NCBI GenBank assembly: GCA_936450465.1
Contig: OW388301.1
Location: 19,573,523 to 19,637,522 of the forward strand
Source of the DNA: Gibbula magus
Lineage: Eukaryota; Mollusca; Gastropoda; Trochida; Trochidae
Direction: 5' to 3'
DNA: 64,000 bases
Shown: positions 62,012 through 64,000 of the stretch, in pieces
Layout: each line of letters begins with the position of its first letter
Numbering within the stretch: the first letter of the stretch is position 1
Position numbers and translations under genes: made by a program
The notes under the pieces: generated by a model
What the model saw: only the letters and a program-made list of their open reading frames with translations
Told to the model about the DNA's origin: nothing
Databases searched by the model: none

Positions 62012-62164
62012 GATATGGGTAAGATAAACAATAACCAACTCGTGACGGGGAATGACAGATTATCTTTCCCTCGTCATATCAATCAAGTAATTGATATGAC
62101 TCGGAAAAGATAATCTGTCATTCCCCGTCACTCGTTAGTTATTGTCTAAATATTACCCATATGG
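62012..62164. repeat. Long palindrome 1 of the foldback element
   Basis: Arms 62012-62083 and 62090-62164 with a 6-nt centre (CAAGTA). Pairing segments include GACGGGGAATGACAGATTAT with its inverse, and GGGTAA with TTACCC. Scattered mismatches in the outer half. It could extrude as a cruciform of about 75 bp per arm. Confidence 0.88.
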
Positions 62165-62509
62165 GAAGACGGACACAGGGTAGTATTTTTCCTGTAAGTC
62201 ACATGGGAGTTACACCTTTTTCTGGCTTTTGATTGGCTGTTACAGAAAAATAAGAATTTCATTGGTTGCCGGAACTACTTCATTCATCTTTCTTACTTTT
62301 CCCGACTAGTAACTTTAGAAACTGTCTTCTGAACTTTAACATGTTTTATTTGTTTCCCGCAGTTGAAATTAGCGTTTTCGTACATGTGCCGACGCATCAA
62401 ATGTCGGAGGAAGCAGTTAAATTGTCCGAAATTTAAAGAAACTAGCGATTACTGCTTGACTGTATAACCACGGAAAGCTTCAAGAGCGACGGCGATCGTT
62501 CGAATGTAA

Positions 62510-62581
62510 TGACGTCATAGGCGCGAGCGGGTATGACGTCACAGTGTCGATTGTTACGTCACAGTGTCAATTGTTACGTCA
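62510..62581 (+). promoter_or_regulatory. Cluster of four CRE-like motifs
   Basis: TGACGTCA at 62510-62517 and 62534-62541, TTACGTCA at 62554-62561 and 62574-62581. The last three are carried on a 20-bp tandem repeat (ACGTCACAGTGTCNATTGTT). TGACGTCA is the consensus CREB/ATF site, and the 20-bp spacing is about two helical turns. It lies between the duplicated promoter-like segment and the ORF at 62533-62772. Confidence 0.5.
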
Positions 62582-62772
62582 CAGGGCTTTTCGGTTTGAG
62601 CCAACTTGTTTTTGAGCTTCGCACACCTCTTGATATGGATGTTGCAATAACTTATATGTATAATCATGGATTGATAGTAATTGGCAGGAATACAAAACTT
62701 TCAACTAAAGCCACATCTTTCTTTTATTGTGAAAGACATTTTCGCAGGGGACATTTTAATCGTGCGGAGTAA
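62533..62772 (+). other. 79-codon open frame inside the foldback element, doubtful
   Basis: Begins within the CRE-like repeat array, so its first 20 codons are probably not coding. From MDVAITYMYNHG onward (Met at 62635) it runs to FYCERHFRRGHFNRAE and stops at 62770-62772. The CERHF end slightly recalls THAP zinc-finger ends, but no other THAP residue is visible. Acceptor-like tttcccgcag precedes at about 62363. Confidence 0.2.
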
Positions 62773-62888
62773 ACAAGGATAGGTACGTAAGAAGTGAATC
62801 CACGTCACACGCGTCACATCACACTCCTTCTCGGGTACTTTTAGAGAAGCTATTGGCTTTTAATGTTCGCGTTTTTACTTTAATTTGT

Positions 62889-63057
62889 CATATGGGTAAT
62901 ATAAACAATAACCAACTCGTGACGGGGAATGGCAGATTATCTTTCCCTCGTTATATCAATTGTGTGTAATTCTCTCGCCAAGGCTCGAGAATTACTCAAA
63001 TGATATAACTCGGGAAAGATAATCTGTCATTCCCCGTCACTCGTTAGTTATTGTCTA
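62889..63057. repeat. Long palindrome 2 of the foldback element
   Basis: Outer arms 62900-62960 and 63001-63057 are close copies of palindrome 1. The centre has its own inverted repeat (TAATTCTCTCG and CGAGAATTA). The right edge is the edge of the element. Confidence 0.85.
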
Positions 63058-64000
63058 AGTATTTGACCAGAAAACAGTTGTGCCCGATCTGTTATTGATA
63101 TGTTTTATATATTTTAACAACTGAGAAGCTAGTATGATATTTAGATAATGTTTTTCAATCAAATAAGTAGGTAAATAGTAACCACTTGAAATTTGCTAAT
63201 GAACCTTTTAAGATCACATGACCATGCTCTCAACCAACCAACGTTCAGGAATTCGTGTAACCTTCAAAGTAAGAAATTATAAGAGTTTGAATGATGCTTT
63301 GACATCCTTCTATTTGTTTTGCAAACACACACATTGTCATTTAATTATAAAATAATGTTTAAACAATGCAGCGAGAAAGTCTCAATATCGAGTGTCATTA
63401 GATGTTATTAAACATGTATGTGTATAAATGTCAAGATGACTGTGGTGTGACATTTCTAGCATATAATTTATTCGCACATTCAAAGGTTACATGCAGTCTG
63501 AGATATTAAGAACGGTGCCTTAGATGTGTTCATAGTGGACCTGCATTGAAATAAACTCGGGCAAAAGAAACTACATCAACATAGTTTATTTTCCCAAAAT
63601 ATCAAATAAGTGTTTCCATTTGAACTTGTATAGGTTTACAACATCCTTCGAACACAACTGTTAATGTACCCAAAGAAAATCATGTGACCTCCATAATTTT
63701 TACTTTGACGATTGTTTTCTGTTATGCACCTAAATAAGGACAAGATTGAGTAAAAGGGTATAAAAACCACCAATCAGCTTGTGAATCAGCACTGTCGAAA
63801 CGACCAAAACTTTTGCATACCAAGATTGCAGTCACATAAGCGAGAGAGGGAAATGTGTATCCTGCAATTTGGGGGCGTGACATGCCCAATTTGCTTGAAT
63901 ATTATATATGAATCTTCGATTCCACCCTAACCACAATAACCTTCAGCAACGAAGGACAAAAACAGGCCAGACCAATGAGGTGTCAGGAATCGGAAAACAG

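Larger units (their letters stand above)
60894..63057. mobile_element. Composite foldback element of unknown family
   Basis: Inserted in the sequence that is continuous at 47415 (TGTTATTA before, GTATTTGACCAG after). It consists of two modules, 60899-62020 and 62153-62900. Both start TTACCCATATGGGAAGA and end in the inverse (ATATGGGTAA). Each is followed by a large palindrome. The first ~140 bp of the modules are near copies of one another. Module 1 carries a 63-codon ORF, and module 2 a CRE-like cluster and a 79-codon ORF. No transposase is seen, so it is probably non-autonomous. The boundaries are inferred from comparison with the empty site, and no target duplication could be fixed. Confidence 0.6.
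59802..64000. repeat. Junction spacer and start of a fourth unit
   Basis: 59802-60890 matches the spacer 46313-47412 after unit 2, including the Tc1 remnant. A foldback element then sits at 60894-63057. From 63062 to the window end the sequence again matches 48087-48970, the left margin of unit 3, so the array seems to continue past the window. The window ends inside this segment. Confidence 0.8.

Noticed and set aside
1..64000. tRNA, rRNA, CRISPR arrays and bacterial-type operons
   Set aside because: I found no cloverleaf with a proper T-arm, no rRNA-like conserved core and no regularly spaced short direct repeats. GTTCGAATCC near 19036 lies inside the mariner transposase.

Overview
The window looks like AT-rich nuclear DNA from an invertebrate animal. 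A marine mollusc, probably a gastropod, is my best guess. This rests on intron-like sparse coding, L2/CR1, mariner, Tc1 and other decayed animal transposons, and a secreted PAN/EGF/sushi/GON-domain gene of a kind I associate with molluscs. There are no bacterial operons, no CRISPR array, and no rRNA or tRNA gene that I could support. Species assignment is inference.

Layout. Most of the window is a tandem segmental duplication with a unit of roughly 12-13.5 kb. Unit 1 is split: 1-10693 plus 31964-33440. Unit 2 is 33441-46312. A 1.35 kb spacer (46313-47665) precedes unit 3 (47666-59801), and a related spacer and the start of a further unit run to 64000. Each unit carries a minus-strand gene for a predicted secreted protein with YWTD-like (LDL-receptor class B-like) repeats. 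The copies are intact in unit 2 (35988-37067) and each broken by one different nonsense codon in unit 1 (2549-3628) and unit 3 (51127-52206). All three are exactly 1080 bp with no indels. A truncated paralogue of its 5' end lies about 4 kb away in every unit, and further exon fragments lie at unit junctions. Candidate plus-strand exons with good splice sites also recur. Units 2 and 3 are almost identical over about 6.2 kb (40550-46700 versus 54040-60190) but clearly diverged outside that block.

The 21.3 kb between 10694 and 31963 occurs only in unit 1 and is flanked by a 7-bp microhomology. It holds an L2/CR1-type LINE with one internal TGA (12328-15618), a complete mariner element with TA target duplication and a dead transposase (18742-20036), a single-exon gene with PAN, EGF, CCP and GON domains (20449-21636, minus), an F-box/leucine-rich-repeat exon (25131-25820), and, 30 bp downstream in the same frame, a frameshifted DDE-like transposase (25851-28002). 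The rest of this segment is non-coding or too decayed to call.

The right end contains Tc1-like transposase remnants (46690-47128 and 60180-60621) and a 2.2 kb composite foldback element (60894-63057). That element has two very long palindromes, duplicated promoter-like segments, a 63-codon mini-ORF with good start context and a polyadenylation signal, and a cluster of four CRE-like motifs. This element and the tandem YWTD-like gene family are the least familiar systems here.
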